From positions 5,499,501 to 5,563,500 of the forward strand of contig NC_135793.1 of assembly GCF_051106095.1 (NCBI RefSeq): a DNA stretch of 64,000 nucleotides. The letters run 5' to 3'. The notes beneath the pieces were generated by a model that saw nothing but the letters and a program-made list of their open reading frames with translations, searched no databases and had not been told where the DNA came from. Positions 25,375 through 36,085 of the stretch are shown in pieces; within the stretch, counting starts at the first letter, position 1; each line of letters starts with the position of its first letter. Origin of the DNA: Pogona vitticeps (Eukaryota > Chordata > Lepidosauria > Squamata > Agamidae). The position numbers and the translations under genes were made by a program.

Positions 25375-25803
25375 TAGAGTGGTGCCTCGCTAGACGATGA
25401 TAATTCGTTCCACTGAAATCGCTGTTTAGCGAAATCATTGTCTAGTGAAAAGCACTTCCCCACTGGAATGCATTGAAACCTGTTTAATGCATTCCAATGG
25501 GGAAGAATTGTCATTGTCTAGCGAAGATCAGCCATAGGAAAGCCGCTTTGCGAACCGCCGATCAGCTATTTAAATCACTGTCTTGCAAAGCTTAGGTCCC
25601 CAAAACACCTGTTTTGCGAACACGGAGGAAGCTGTCAAAATCGTTGTCTAGCGAAAATCGGTTTGCGAAGCACGGACCAAACATTGTCCAACGAAATTCT
25701 CCCATAGGAATCACTGTTTTGTGAATTGCTATAGTGATCACAAAAAGTCAATGTCTAGTGAAAAAACTGTCATGCGGGTAAGTGTCTAGCGAGGCACCAC
25801 TGT
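25375..25803 (+). mobile_element. Tigger/pogo-like MITE, subfamily A
   Basis: Starts TAGAGTGGTGCCTCGC, ends GCGAGGCACCACTGTA. Body collinear with 1711-2126 and 29174-29607; slightly longer because it retains AATCATTGTCTAGTGAAA. Confidence 0.85.
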
Positions 25804-26014
25804 AGCTGCTTCTTCCCTCTGCCATTTCAGGTTGAATTTGGAATGTCCCGATTAAGCCAGACATTTGGGGAAACTGACACTTCCCAAGAACAGTCAAGGT
25901 TCCCCCTTTCCGTTGTCCTCCATCTCCACTTCTGGAAAGGGGATCCCAAGGAGGGCCTTGTGAGAATCGGCAACACCGTTGCATGGATGCAAATGACCCT
26001 CTGGGGCAGCAGAT

Positions 26015-26148
26015 CCCATCCTTAGTTCCCCAGATGTGCTTGCATTACAACTCCCAGAAATCCTAGCAGGCATAGTGAGTGGCGAAGGCTTCTGGGAGTT
26101 GTAGTCCAAAAACACCTGGGGACCCAAGGCTGGGAACCACCGCGGTAG
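26015..26148 (+). mobile_element. hAT-like palindromic MITE
   Basis: CCCATCCTTAGTTCCCCAG on the left and GGGACCCAAGGCTGGGAACC on the right; inner arms CAACTCCCAGAAATCC and GCTTCTGGGAGTTGTAGTCC pair. Confidence 0.75.
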
Positions 26149-26297
26149 AGCATGCAATTGTTTGTGGGTTGACTTTACACACAATTTTTACAGGGACGAG
26201 TGTGTTGGATTCCTTGGTCCCCTCGTGTTAAGATTTCCTGGAAGATCCTCAGAATGGATAGTGAAATACTTTCTGGCTGATACCAACAGGCTAACCA

Positions 26298-26720
26298 CAG
26301 AGGTCCAATGTGGGGGTCAGGACCACCAACCCCATTTCCTTCATCCCTCGGGGAGGACGCTTTGGCCACCTGCCAGCCAGATAGACTGGCTTCCACTGAA
26401 AATCCAGCACTGGAAGGGTTTGCTGGAGGAAGCCCTCCCACCCATCAATGTGGTCCTTTCGAGAAAGGTCTCCTGCATCTTCTGAGCAACCACTGGCTCA
26501 CCCCTTCCTATCTACAGCTCCCTTGGCCACAAGGAGGCTGACCTGCCCACCTCGGGGGGGAAAGAAGTCCTCTGAGTGCCCCCACCAGCCAAGGTTCATG
26601 AGCTGTCAAGGGATGAGTTGACGTGAACGTTTGTACAGTTGGAGCAGCAGCCAAGAGGGGGAACCCCTTTTTTAATAGTTTCTAGAATTCTAACCTCATC
26701 ATGGCCACTATCATCCTGGC
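26298..26720. repeat. dispersed duplicate of 39540-40190 (empty MITE site)
   Basis: Shares CCCCATTTCCTTCATCCCTC, GTCAAGGGATGAGTTGACGT and TAGTTTCTAGAATTCTA in the same order with 39540-40190. This copy lacks the MITE that lies in the other and keeps about 170 bp missing there. Repeat class unknown. Confidence 0.7.
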
Positions 26721-27685
26721 TGTAGGGCCCGAGAGCTTCAGTTTTCCACCAAGCGGTAGTTCCCATCTCTTGAATGCGAGAAAGTCCACAGACCTGGCCT
26801 AGGGCCAATGGCCATGTCCATGCTGCTTGGCTGGGTGGATAAAAATCAATGCTACTGTAAGTCAGAATTCACCGGATGGCACATTATTTAAAAACGATAA
26901 AAGAATAAAGATAAAAGAAAGGAATAAGTGTCTAATTGCTTGTATTGTTGCATTCCTTCCCCCCCCCCCATGAAGCCCTAAAGAAGGCCACAAAATAGGA
27001 AATTGGCTTGAACATGTTCTGCCGTTATAAAGAATAAAACCTATTTTTCCCAAATCTTGAGTCAGTGGGGCAAAGTTCCATGTGAGATCCAAAGTTTTAA
27101 AGGTCTTGCAGTGTTTTTGGGGAGGCACCACAAGCAAAATCTAGTATGTAAAGTCTACTAAACTCCCTAATTCCTTGCATCTCCCATGGAGCTTAGCCCT
27201 TCCCACCCATTTCCTCACCTTATCTAGAGATTTTAGTACTGGCAGTGAAGCAGTGTCCTCCAGTTTCCTCGAGGGGGACAGGGTTGTTTAAGGGGTGCAG
27301 AAGAAACCATGTGGCACGCGTGGCTCTGTTTTCTCAACAGAAGGCAGGGACTCAAGAAGAATGATGGGGGGCTGCCAGTCCTGCCTCCATCATGTGCTTC
27401 CTGAGTCGGTTACTTCATTCCGCATAATGATAGGGCTGGCTCTGAACCTAAAGGAAACCACCAGAGATGCAGGAAAAAAAAACATGGGCCTTTTATAAAT
27501 CTGCCCATTTCTGCCAGCCCTTGCCAAAACCTCTGAGTCATTTTGCAAACGCCTCCCCATCTCCATAGACAAAATATTATCTGATCTACCAGTCACTAAG
27601 GAAACCAGTTTCAACAGTCTTCTAGCATATATAAATTGTAACCTTCACTTCTTCATTTGGCAAAAGAAAAATATCAGGAGATAAA
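26721..27685. other. intergenic, no recognised gene
   Basis: About 960 bases; nothing convincing. Confidence 0.45.
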
Positions 27686-27820
27686 CTAGCCGCCTAGAGT
27701 GGTCATGTTACCAGATAGGCGGGATATAAGTAGAAATAAATGAATAAATGAATAAATGAATAAATGAATAAATGAATAAACAAACAAACAAACAAACAAA
27801 CAAACAAACAAACAAACAAA

Positions 27821-27891
<71 letters not shown>

Positions 27892-27895
27892 ATAG
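27686..27895 (+). repeat. retroposon tail with (AATG)n(AAAC)n(AAAT)n array
   Basis: GCCGCCTAGAGTGGTCATG then CCAGATAGGCGGGATATAAG is a hairpin-bearing retroposon 3' tail; it runs into AATG, then AAAC, then AAAT repeats. Confidence 0.8.
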
Positions 27896-29095
27896 GTGCT
27901 CCCTTGTTGCGCTGGTTATGCATTTTGTGTGCTTATTTTACAGCAGGCCAAATCTTGTTGTGTGGAGTTACACCAGCATAAACCAAATCTGGTGCAGGAA
28001 AATGCAATATAACTGAATCAAAGGCTTCCGTTTCCCGTTTCCGAGGCTTCCTAACGCTCCTCTTTGCCCCTGGGATGCTTTCGGGAGCCTTGGAATGAGA
28101 ACCTTTAAGAGTTAAACATCACTGCTTGATCACCACTGCAGGTTCCAACACTGGGGACAGTGGCTTGGTGGCATTTAAATTTTTTTTAATTAAAAATCCT
28201 CCCCCCCCCGCACCCTAAATCCTAAGTCTTCCAAAGACTCTGCCAAACCAAAAGGAAGCCCTGGGGAGCCTCGGGAAACGATCACAGGGAGCTTTTGATT
28301 AATTTAAATGATATATTAACCAGTGCTGGAACTGGCATAACATTACCCAAGAGGATTTTGCTCACTCTTAATACAGAGTGATTTGTTCTAACAATCCTCA
28401 TGGATGGTGAAAGACACATAACGGGATAGTCCTGTTAGGGGGTTCTGAGTACAGAACAAGCACTTGTGTAAAGACCTCAATTTTTTTTATGGTAGCCCTG
28501 CAGTTTTTCTGGCCCATTCTCTTTCACAGCCAGGAAAAAAAAAGGAAAGGAAATGAAAAAAAGATGCTTTCAGTTTAAGATAATATCTTTGAGTGATCAG
28601 TATCATTGTTACTGACATCATGGAATCGCTGTCCGATGATACTGCTGTTACACCACTCTGCAACATGAAAGACCAGTAGCTGATGCAGCATAATGGCACG
28701 GCAGAATCCGGTAGTCAGGGCTGATACTAAAAGACGCAGTAAGACGCAATGCCTATATGAGCATTAACCATATTCTTGTAACGCATTTCAAATGTGCAGA
28801 TCCTTCAACCCGTGCATTTTTCTTGAGTTTTCGTCTTTTTTCAACGATGTCTCCCAGTATCCACTTCCCGGTGAAATTGCTGATCATCAGGGGGATTCTG
28901 GGAAATTAAAATTTCAGCAGTCCTTCAGTCAGCGCTGAATCCCTCTACAACCCATTTTGGACTCCTCTGGGAACGGGCTGATTCATGCTATTTTGCAGTG
29001 ACCACATGATGCAGGGCCATTGTGAATCAGCTCGGTCCTTATCTGTGACTACCTGCAGCTTTTGGGGGGTCCCTTGCAGGGGATATTGGTTTATT

Positions 29096-29098
<3 letters not shown>
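27896..29098. other. intergenic, no recognised gene
   Basis: About 1.2 kb; no feature recognised. Confidence 0.45.

Positions 29099-29140
<42 letters not shown>
29099..29140 (+). repeat. (GT)n microsatellite
   Basis: About 20 GT units. Confidence 0.95.
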
Positions 29141-29173
29141 CAGGGGAGAGAGAGAATATGTCAATATGTATAT

Positions 29174-29607
29174 ATACAGTGGTGCCTCGCTAGATGATGA
29201 TAATCCATTCCACTAAAATTGCTGTTTAGCTAAATCATCGCCTAGCAAAAAGCATTTCCCCATTGGAATGCATTGAAACCTGTTTAATGCATTCCAATGG
29301 GGAAGAATCGCCATTGTCTAGCGAAGATCGGCCATAGGAAAGCTGCTTTGCGAACCGCCGATCAGCTGTTTAAATAGCTGTCTTGAGAAGCTTAGGTCCT
29401 GAAAACACCCGTTTTGCGAGCACGGAGGGAGCTGTAAAAATCGTTGTCTAGCAAAAATCGGTTTGTGAAGCAGGGACCAAACATTGTCCAGCGAAATTCC
29501 CCCATAGGAATCACTGTTTTGCGAATCACTATAGCGATCGCAAAAAGTCAATGTCTAGCGAAAAAAACTGTCATGCGGGGTAACTGTCTAGTGAGGCACC
29601 ACTGTAA
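29174..29607 (+). mobile_element. Tigger/pogo-like MITE, subfamily A
   Basis: Starts TATACAGTGGTGCCTCGC, ends GTGAGGCACCACTGTA. Collinear with 25375-25803. Confidence 0.85.
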
Positions 29608-31185
29608 AAGCTATATATAAAAGCTTTCCCTGCTTCTTGCAAGGGGGGGATGACAGAACAGGACACAGAGGGTGGTTTCCCCCTTCTTTTTCTTTACAAT
29701 CTAGCGCTGTTTTACTTCAGTGACCAGCCAATGAAGTGATATATCAGTTTTCCCTCAGGAGGAAGCAGGAGAGGATGGAGACCCGTGGAAGCTGACAGGG
29801 AGTCGCAGAACAAAGAGGGTCATTTTGTGGTGAGGCATAGCTTCCTGTTCCCAAACCACCGGATCCCTGCGCGCGGATGCCAAGATCCTTCATGATCCCA
29901 GGCTGCCCTCTCAAGCAGTCCTGTCTGGCTCAGGATCACTTCACTCCTTGGCTCCCTTCTCTCCTTTCTAATGTTTGCGGGCCTGCGGAGAGGATAAGAA
30001 TAAGGCTGACAAAATTGTCGTGCCTAATTGTCGTGGAATTGATCTGAGATTGTAACTTCCTGGACTCAGTTCCTCGTCATGTCTGTTTCTATGCCTAAGT
30101 GGCTAACCCTCTGAGGAGAAGGAAGTATAAGGTACACAAGTGGAGCATGAATGCAAAAATAAAAATAAAATGGGAATGTCACTGAAAATCTACAGCCAAG
30201 CTCTTCCTCCGGCAGCAAAACCTATAATTGTGATGTCAGATGTTCAGATGCTTCACTTCCAAATGCTGTGGTGAGTGTTGTTTTTTTTTTTAAGTGGGAA
30301 GAGAGGCGAGACTCAGGAATTCCTTTCAAACAGTCATTGCTCCTGGTTTTGGACCTCAAGGCAGGCTGAAAACTTCTGCTACTGACAAGAGTTCTAGAGG
30401 GTGAGGACAAGACGCTTTGGCCGACATGGGGAGCCAAAACCACCCGCAAAGGGGGCTTCTTTTACTTTTCGACCCTCTCCGTTTCCCCTGTGGTTGTCGC
30501 CGGTCGGAAGCGTGGAAGTCAGAGTGAGGTAAGGCTGGTTCGTCTCTCGAAAATGTTTCCTTTGGCAAATGAAGATCACGACTCTGAGCAGACTTTGGCG
30601 TGAGAAAGAAAGAGAAAAAAAAATCCCCATGAAACAGATGTCTTTTCTTTCCCACGTAATACGGTTAGGGTCAACACATTAAAATTTTGCCCTGAATTCA
30701 AGAGACTTTGCTTATAAACAAACTCATTCAGAATTGGCTCTAGGAAAGGCACGATTTTAATCGATTGACTGCAGAGTTGCATCAGCCGTGGAAATACATT
30801 TCCTCTTGAAAAGGCACTGCTTTGGCACTGCCAGATCCCACCGTTGAATCTTATATTTTTAGAACCAGAAATATGTGAGATTTGCTTGACTGTTTTCTAA
30901 GGATTAAGCCGGGGGAGGGGGGGCGCAGAGGGGAAAAATGAAGTTGCATGGAACAATTTATATCTCTTTTTAAAACTTTGCCTAAGTGCTATTTGAAGTT
31001 AGAAAAATGATATTAGTTTTATGTTCGTATATATCCGGGATGGGGTGGGGACAGTTGGTTCTCAAAAATGAGATTTTCTGAGTATTGAGACTAAAATGAT
31101 ATTTTTATCAGTTATTTACTAAAAATATATTTTTTATTCTTGCTTTAAGTTCTGATTTGGCTTTTTGCTCCACCGATGTTGCTTT
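29608..31185. other. intergenic, no recognised gene
   Basis: About 1.6 kb. Overlapping minus-strand frames at 30222-30782 lack motifs and are not called. Confidence 0.45.
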
Positions 31186-31330
31186 AAAACAGCTGTTCCC
31201 CATCTTGGGTCCCCCAAATGTTCTTGGACTGAAACTCCCAGATGCCTTCACCAACAGCTGTGCTGGCCAGGATTCCTGGGAGTTGCAGTCCAAGAACATC
31301 TGGATTAGCCAAGGTTGGGAACCACTGCTT
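31186..31330 (+). mobile_element. hAT-like palindromic MITE
   Basis: GTTCCCCATCTTGGGTCCCC on the left and CCAAGGTTGGGAACCACTG on the right, about 140 bp, internal arms complementary. Confidence 0.8.
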
Positions 31331-32110
31331 TAAAGCATGTTCTGCAAACTGGCCCTTTAATTAATTAAAAAGCAATATTTTAAAAAAATTATGAACAATG
31401 AATAAAGAGGCAGCTTACATCAATGAATAGGCAACAAGGATAATGATGTCAAGTTCTTTGATCTTTTGTTCTTGAACATCTTAGGAAACCATGTTTTGAG
31501 ACATCCAAGTGGCATTTTTGACATGTTCTGCAAGCCAAACACATCGTAATGGTTCCTAGGCCACTTCCTAGTTTTCAATGGCCTGCCATTCAATGTGATG
31601 GCTTCTGTGGATTGCTATGTGAACAATATTTTGGACACAATCCATTGGTTGTTTAAATAATCAGAATGCGAAGGCTTCTGAATCTTCATCTCTGCAACAA
31701 GTACACACACCCTACATCAATTAGTAAATTCCAATCATGCAAATTAGTTACCTCTTTCATCCTACTCCTTAGCAAGGTAGGACTTCCTTTTTGATGAGAA
31801 AAGAGAAACAAGGTTGTATGTTTCATGAATAAAACCCGAAATCGGAGTTGGTTACCACTGTTATTGCACTCTGAATAAGGCTGGGTGTTAAAGAGCATGA
31901 GAGGGGACCACAGAGGATCTCCCCTGGCTATCCTCAAAGAGTATTGACCTATCCGGATCTGATCCAATCCCAGTCTGATCCAATTCAGACTTGATCTGAA
32001 ATCTGACCAACTTGTTTCAAGATCTGAGATTCAGCCGAATTGGTTGTGTAGCCTTAACTACAGGATTACCCAATAGTTCAAGAAGACATATTGGTGTCTC
32101 AAGAAGCAAA
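31331..32110. other. intergenic, no recognised gene
   Basis: About 780 bases, AT-rich, no feature recognised. Confidence 0.45.
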
Positions 32111-32415
32111 CCTCCGTCTTTGGGGGGAGAACTGTGGCTCAGTGGTAGAGCATCTGTTCTACACACAGGTTCTATGTACAGCCTTGAGTAGGAAAGACTT
32201 CTTTCTGAAATGCTGTGGAGAGCTGCTGACAGTTGTCAACGGCGCTTGGCTCAATGGACCAAGGATCTGAGGCAGCGTAAGTCAACTTCTTGGTTTAGAT
32301 CTTGGGCTGCAGAACTGGAAGTTGGGAGTTCGATTCCCCACCAAGCCTCCTTGACAGGAGCTGGACCTGATGATCTATAGGGTCCCTTCCAACTCTGCAG
32401 TTCTAAAATTATAAT
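32111..32415 (+). mobile_element. two tRNA-related SINE pieces
   Basis: 32120-32210 carries TGTGGCTCAGTGGTAGAGCA (box-A-like); 32270-32415 carries GGGAGTTCGATTCCCCACC and the GATCTATAGGGTCCCTTCCA tail of the common SINE. Confidence 0.7.
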
Positions 32416-33339
32416 TCCTTTATGCCTATATAAAACTGATACGACGTTTCCACACAAACACACTGGCTATTCACCTCCACACTGCTTCCAGTTCCCTTTG
32501 GTAGGAACATCCGGAGAGCCATTCTGGATTAGACCCTAGGCATCCAGTTCACTATTCTCCACCTCCCTCTGAAATCAACTGGTTGTTGGTGAGATGCCCT
32601 CAAGCAGGATGGGTCCCTCCCACTCGTCATGCCCAGCTGCGGAAATGCTAACTTTTTCCACTGTAAGCTCCGTTGATGAAAGAGATTCATTTAGAAAGCA
32701 GAACTAAGGTCGTACATATTTTTAGCCAAGGTACTGAGACCCTGTGAAATGTCAAGGGTGTGTTTTGTGTGTCACTAGCAACAGATGTTTTTGTACATTT
32801 CCAGAAGTACCTGCCCTAAACAGTCTCCCTTCTGGTTCGATGACTCTGAGGCTGTGTAATTATTTCCCATTGCAAGGATTTACATGGAAAAAGCCCTGAG
32901 ATTTTCAAACTACTGTGATGAGTGCATGATTCCACTTGGGGAAGAGAGGGAGGGGACTGGATCTCTAACCAGGACATGTAATTGGAGACAGAAATGAATT
33001 GAGCCCAGAAAATGGTCTTCAGCTTACTTGTAAAATTTCTGCAGGTTTTTGGACGGATCCCTTAAACTCCCCACCCAGTTTGGCCACTGAAAATGTTTCC
33101 TGGAAGAAAGTGGCTCAAAACAGTGATTTTCCATACTCTAGAATTTCCCCATGCCTATTCTCTTCTAATACATACCTTTTGGCCCACAACAGAGACAGAA
33201 TGGCATTTAAAAGAAAAAGGGGTGTATTTTGGAAGGTTTAACTAACCAAACTACCCAAAAGAGACAATATCCAAAATGTGTCACGTCGCACAAATAGACC
33301 AGCAATTTTTTCCTCCTGGCTTGTAGTCCATAAGATTGG
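32416..33339. other. intergenic, no recognised gene
   Basis: About 920 bases without clear features, leading into the repeated block upstream of the second P2RY10. Confidence 0.4.
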
Positions 33340-33810
33340 GTGTGGAGGGTGTTCAGAGTTTTCAATTTCTGGGAAAATTCTCTTTTTGCTACGCAGTACA
33401 AGTAGAGATCCACAGAGGACAATAACTTTTAATAGCATTTAAAGTCTGAATAACTCACTCTGAGACATTTCTAAGAGAAAGAATAAAAACATTTCTTTGC
33501 TTTCAGTTGCTTGAAATTACACACTTGCCTGTGCTGCTTTACACACTTTAATGCACACATCCTTAGCAACCAACCAAACTGATCAACAGCAAACAAACAA
33601 CACTGCTTCTAAGTGAGGAAAGTGAGAGCAGAAAGAGCACTCAGTAGAGAGGTAGGGCTCTCTTGGAATTCAAAGGCTAGAAGGACTGATTGGTTAGTTC
33701 TGGATAGATAGACAGATAGTTATCCAACCCAGAAACATCCCTCCTAGTCACACAAACCACAGGGTAGCATGCGAGGTTGCAAACAAAACTCCAACATGCT
33801 TTTCATAATA
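33340..33810. repeat. block duplicated at 48775-49260
   Basis: Shares ACTCTGAGACATTT, GATCAACAGCAAACAAACAA and a run of further phrases in the same order with 48775-49260, where a SINE tail (CGGACACGACTTCACGAC) is inserted. A weaker third copy of its left part is at 39373-39540. It ends just short of the splice acceptor of the second P2RY10, so it may be an intron segment or an unclassified interspersed repeat. Confidence 0.65.
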
Positions 33811-33831
33811 GGATTTCTATCTTTTCCCCAG

Positions 33832-33885
33832 TGATTCTCCAGCCTGCCTTAAACCGTCGTCGGGAAGCCCGACGATCTTCTGGAG
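33832..33885 (+). promoter_or_regulatory. 5' UTR part of second P2RY10 coding exon
   Basis: The acceptor CTATCTTTTCCCCAG ends at 33831, with CCAACATGCT about 30 bases before it as in copy 1; 54 bases of leader follow to the ATG. Confidence 0.6.
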
Positions 33886-34980
33886 ATGGAGGATGGGCAT
33901 TCCTCTGAAAACTGCAGTGATCCTCCAGTGGGTTTCCATGCCTCCATGTACGCAGCCACCTATACCATCATTTTCATCCCTGGCCTTGTAGGCAATGCCG
34001 TCGCCCTCTGGGTTTTGTGCCACTTCATCAAGAAGAAAAGCAAAGCCGTGGTGTTCATGGTGAACTTGGCTGTCGCCGACCTGGCCCATGTCTGCTCTTT
34101 GCCCTTACGGATGTACTACTACATCAACCGCAGCTGGCCGTTTGGAAGCGTCCTCTGCCAGCTTTGCTTCTATCTCAAGTATCTCAACATGTATGCGAGC
34201 ATCTGCTTCCTGACCTGCATCAGCATCCAAAGATACCTTTTCCTGAGGCATCCCTTCAAAGCCAAAGACTGGAAGTGCAGGTACGATGTAGCTGTCAGTG
34301 CCGCCATTTGGACTGTGGTGGGGGCTGCTTGTTTACCCCTTCCGATCCTGAGGAGCCCAAGCCTGACCAACAATACCGACACCTGCTTTGCTGATCTTGG
34401 AGTGAGACAATTGACTATGGGAGCCTCCGTCACGATGGTCGTTGTAGCAGAGCTCTCTGGATTTCTGGTACCTCTCGCGATCATCCTTTCTTGCACGTGG
34501 CGAATGAGGCAATCTTTGAAGGAAGGCCATCCTCCTTTGCAAGAGACCAATGAGAAGCACAAAGCTTGGCGCATGATCTTAGGATGCGTGGCGGTCTTCT
34601 TGATATGTTTCACGCCCTACCACATGAACTTCCCTCTCTTTATGATGGTGAAGCTGGAGGCGATTCGGGCCTGCTCCGTGCGTCACGGAGTCCTATATTT
34701 CCACTCCATTTCGTTGTGTCTCGCAAGCCTCAACTGCTGCCTGGATCCCGTTATCTACTATTTCATGACCTCGGAGTTTCAGCAAAAGTTGCTCCAGAAC
34801 TGCTCGTTCGCCTCCTGCAGCCGTTTCATGAGTCTTGATAGCAGTGGGACGACAATCTCCTCAGCCGAAGAAAAAAGCGAGGCTGATAAGAGAAATAAGA
34901 ATATTTTGATGACATATTTTTGGATTCGTGGGCCACGTAGATTTAAGGATGATGGCATGGAATCTCCTCTTTCTTCTTAG
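33886..34980 (+). CDS. P2Y receptor family member 10-like, copy 2
   Basis: A 364-residue class A GPCR, single exon, about 60% identical by eye to copy 1 and collinear with it. Visible marks are a glycosylation site NCS (9-11), TM1 IFIPGLVGNAVALWVLC (29-45), Cys91 and Cys167 for the TM3-ECL2 disulphide, an NNT site in ECL2 (162-164), QRY (115-117), CFTPYH (241-246) and DPVIY (287-291). The tail is about 39 residues longer than in copy 1 and is basic and Ser-rich at its start, then ends in PLSS. Its ECL2 (CFADLG) matches mammalian P2RY10 better than copy 1 does, whereas copy 1 matches better in the tail, so both are co-orthologues or ancient duplicates. Human has a P2RY10 pseudogene beside P2RY10, so an old duplication is plausible. 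A lysophosphatidylserine ligand is inferred from the family. Confidence 0.93.
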   Translation: MEDGHSSENCSDPPVGFHASMYAATYTIIFIPGLVGNAVALWVLCHFIKKKSKAVVFMVNLAVADLAHVCSLPLRMYYYINRSWPFGSVLCQLCFYLKYLNMYASICFLTCISIQRYLFLRHPFKAKDWKCRYDVAVSAAIWTVVGAACLPLPILRSPSLTNNTDTCFADLGVRQLTMGASVTMVVVAELSGFLVPLAIILSCTWRMRQSLKEGHPPLQETNEKHKAWRMILGCVAVFLICFTPYHMNFPLFMMVKLEAIRACSVRHGVLYFHSISLCLASLNCCLDPVIYYFMTSEFQQKLLQNCSFASCSRFMSLDSSGTTISSAEEKSEADKRNKNILMTYFWIRGPRRFKDDGMESPLSS

Positions 34981-35034
34981 CTAAGGGACAGCTCATAGAG
35001 TTGTCTGTTGATCTCCCATTATTTGGTTACTCGG

Positions 35035-35475
35035 TACAGTGGTGCCTCGCTTGACAACGTTAATTCGTTCGAGTGAAATCACTGTAGAGCGAAAATGTCA
35101 TCAAGCAAAATAAAAAAGCCCATTGAATTGCACTGAAAACCATTCAATGCGTTCCAATGGGTTGAATACCTGCTTGTCCAGCGAAGATCCTCCATATGGC
35201 GGCCATTTTTGGGTGCCTGTTAAGCAAAAAATGCCTCCTAAAAACAGCGGGGAGCCACTTTGAGCAGCCAGCGGCCATTTTGAAAACCCGACAATCAGCT
35301 GTTTTGATCGTCGTAATGCAAAGAATCGGTTCCTGAAGCAGGAAACTGCTTGCCGCAAAGCGAAAAAAACCCCATTAAAACATCATTTTGTGATTGCAAT
35401 TGCGATCTGAAAAACATCGTCGTGAAGTGCATTTGTTGTTATATGGGGTAATCGTTAAGTGGGGCATGACTGTAC
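35035..35475 (+). mobile_element. Tigger/pogo-like MITE, subfamily B
   Basis: Starts TACAGTGGTGCCTCGC 50 bp after the second P2RY10 stop codon and ends GGGGCATGACTGTA, a weakened terminal repeat. Contains AAAATGCCTCCTAAAAACAG. Full-length relative of the piece at 1-331. Confidence 0.8.
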
Positions 35476-35943
35476 TTAATCAGTAAGCCCTCAGCAGAAA
35501 GTCTGGGCTCATTCCATAAAAATGTACCAAGTCATTACTGGGTGTCATGAAATTCCTCTCTGTGGTGATTAAACTCTTACCATTTGAAAGGTGTTATTTT
35601 ATGGAGCAGCCAGCAAGTGATTTTTTAAAAAATCTGAAAGTAAAATAGTGTTTTCTTTTCCTCATGGTTGTAAACTGGGGCAGGGTGAGAGAATATATTA
35701 CCCATTAACCGAATCTGAAATTAATTTCTTCACATCCTGATGTGTGAGAGCATTCGTGAAAGCGTGCACATATATTTCAGTTTCCTATCACAGGCCACCG
35801 TTTCCTGTCACAAGCACCCGCTCGTTTTGTTCCCGTCATCCTTTCTGAATCATAAACAAAGAAATGTACAAAACTCAAAATGTATGTTTTTCAAAAATGC
35901 ATGAAAACGTACCTTAGTGAATGGGGCTAAGCGTACAAGAATA
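35476..35943. other. intergenic, no recognised gene
   Basis: No poly(A) signal of the receptor could be chosen with confidence here. Confidence 0.4.
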
Positions 35944-36085
35944 GGTATAGAATCATGGAGTTGGAAGGAGCCCATAAGGCCATCAGGTCCAACCCCGTGC
36001 TCACAGCAGCAATTCAAATCAAAGCAGATCGGGCAGAGGGTTGTCTAAAGTTCTCTTGAATGCCTCCAATGTTGACACACTATGA
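35944..36085 (-). mobile_element. CR1 3' fragment
   Basis: AGAATCATGGAGTTGGAAGG, then CATCAGGTCCAACCCCGTG, and a decayed continuation to TGCCTCCAATGTTGACAC. Confidence 0.75.

Noticed and set aside
33340-33810. solo LTR upstream of the second P2RY10
   Set aside because: No terminal TG/CA, no target duplication and no primer site visible; kept as an unclassified duplicated block.
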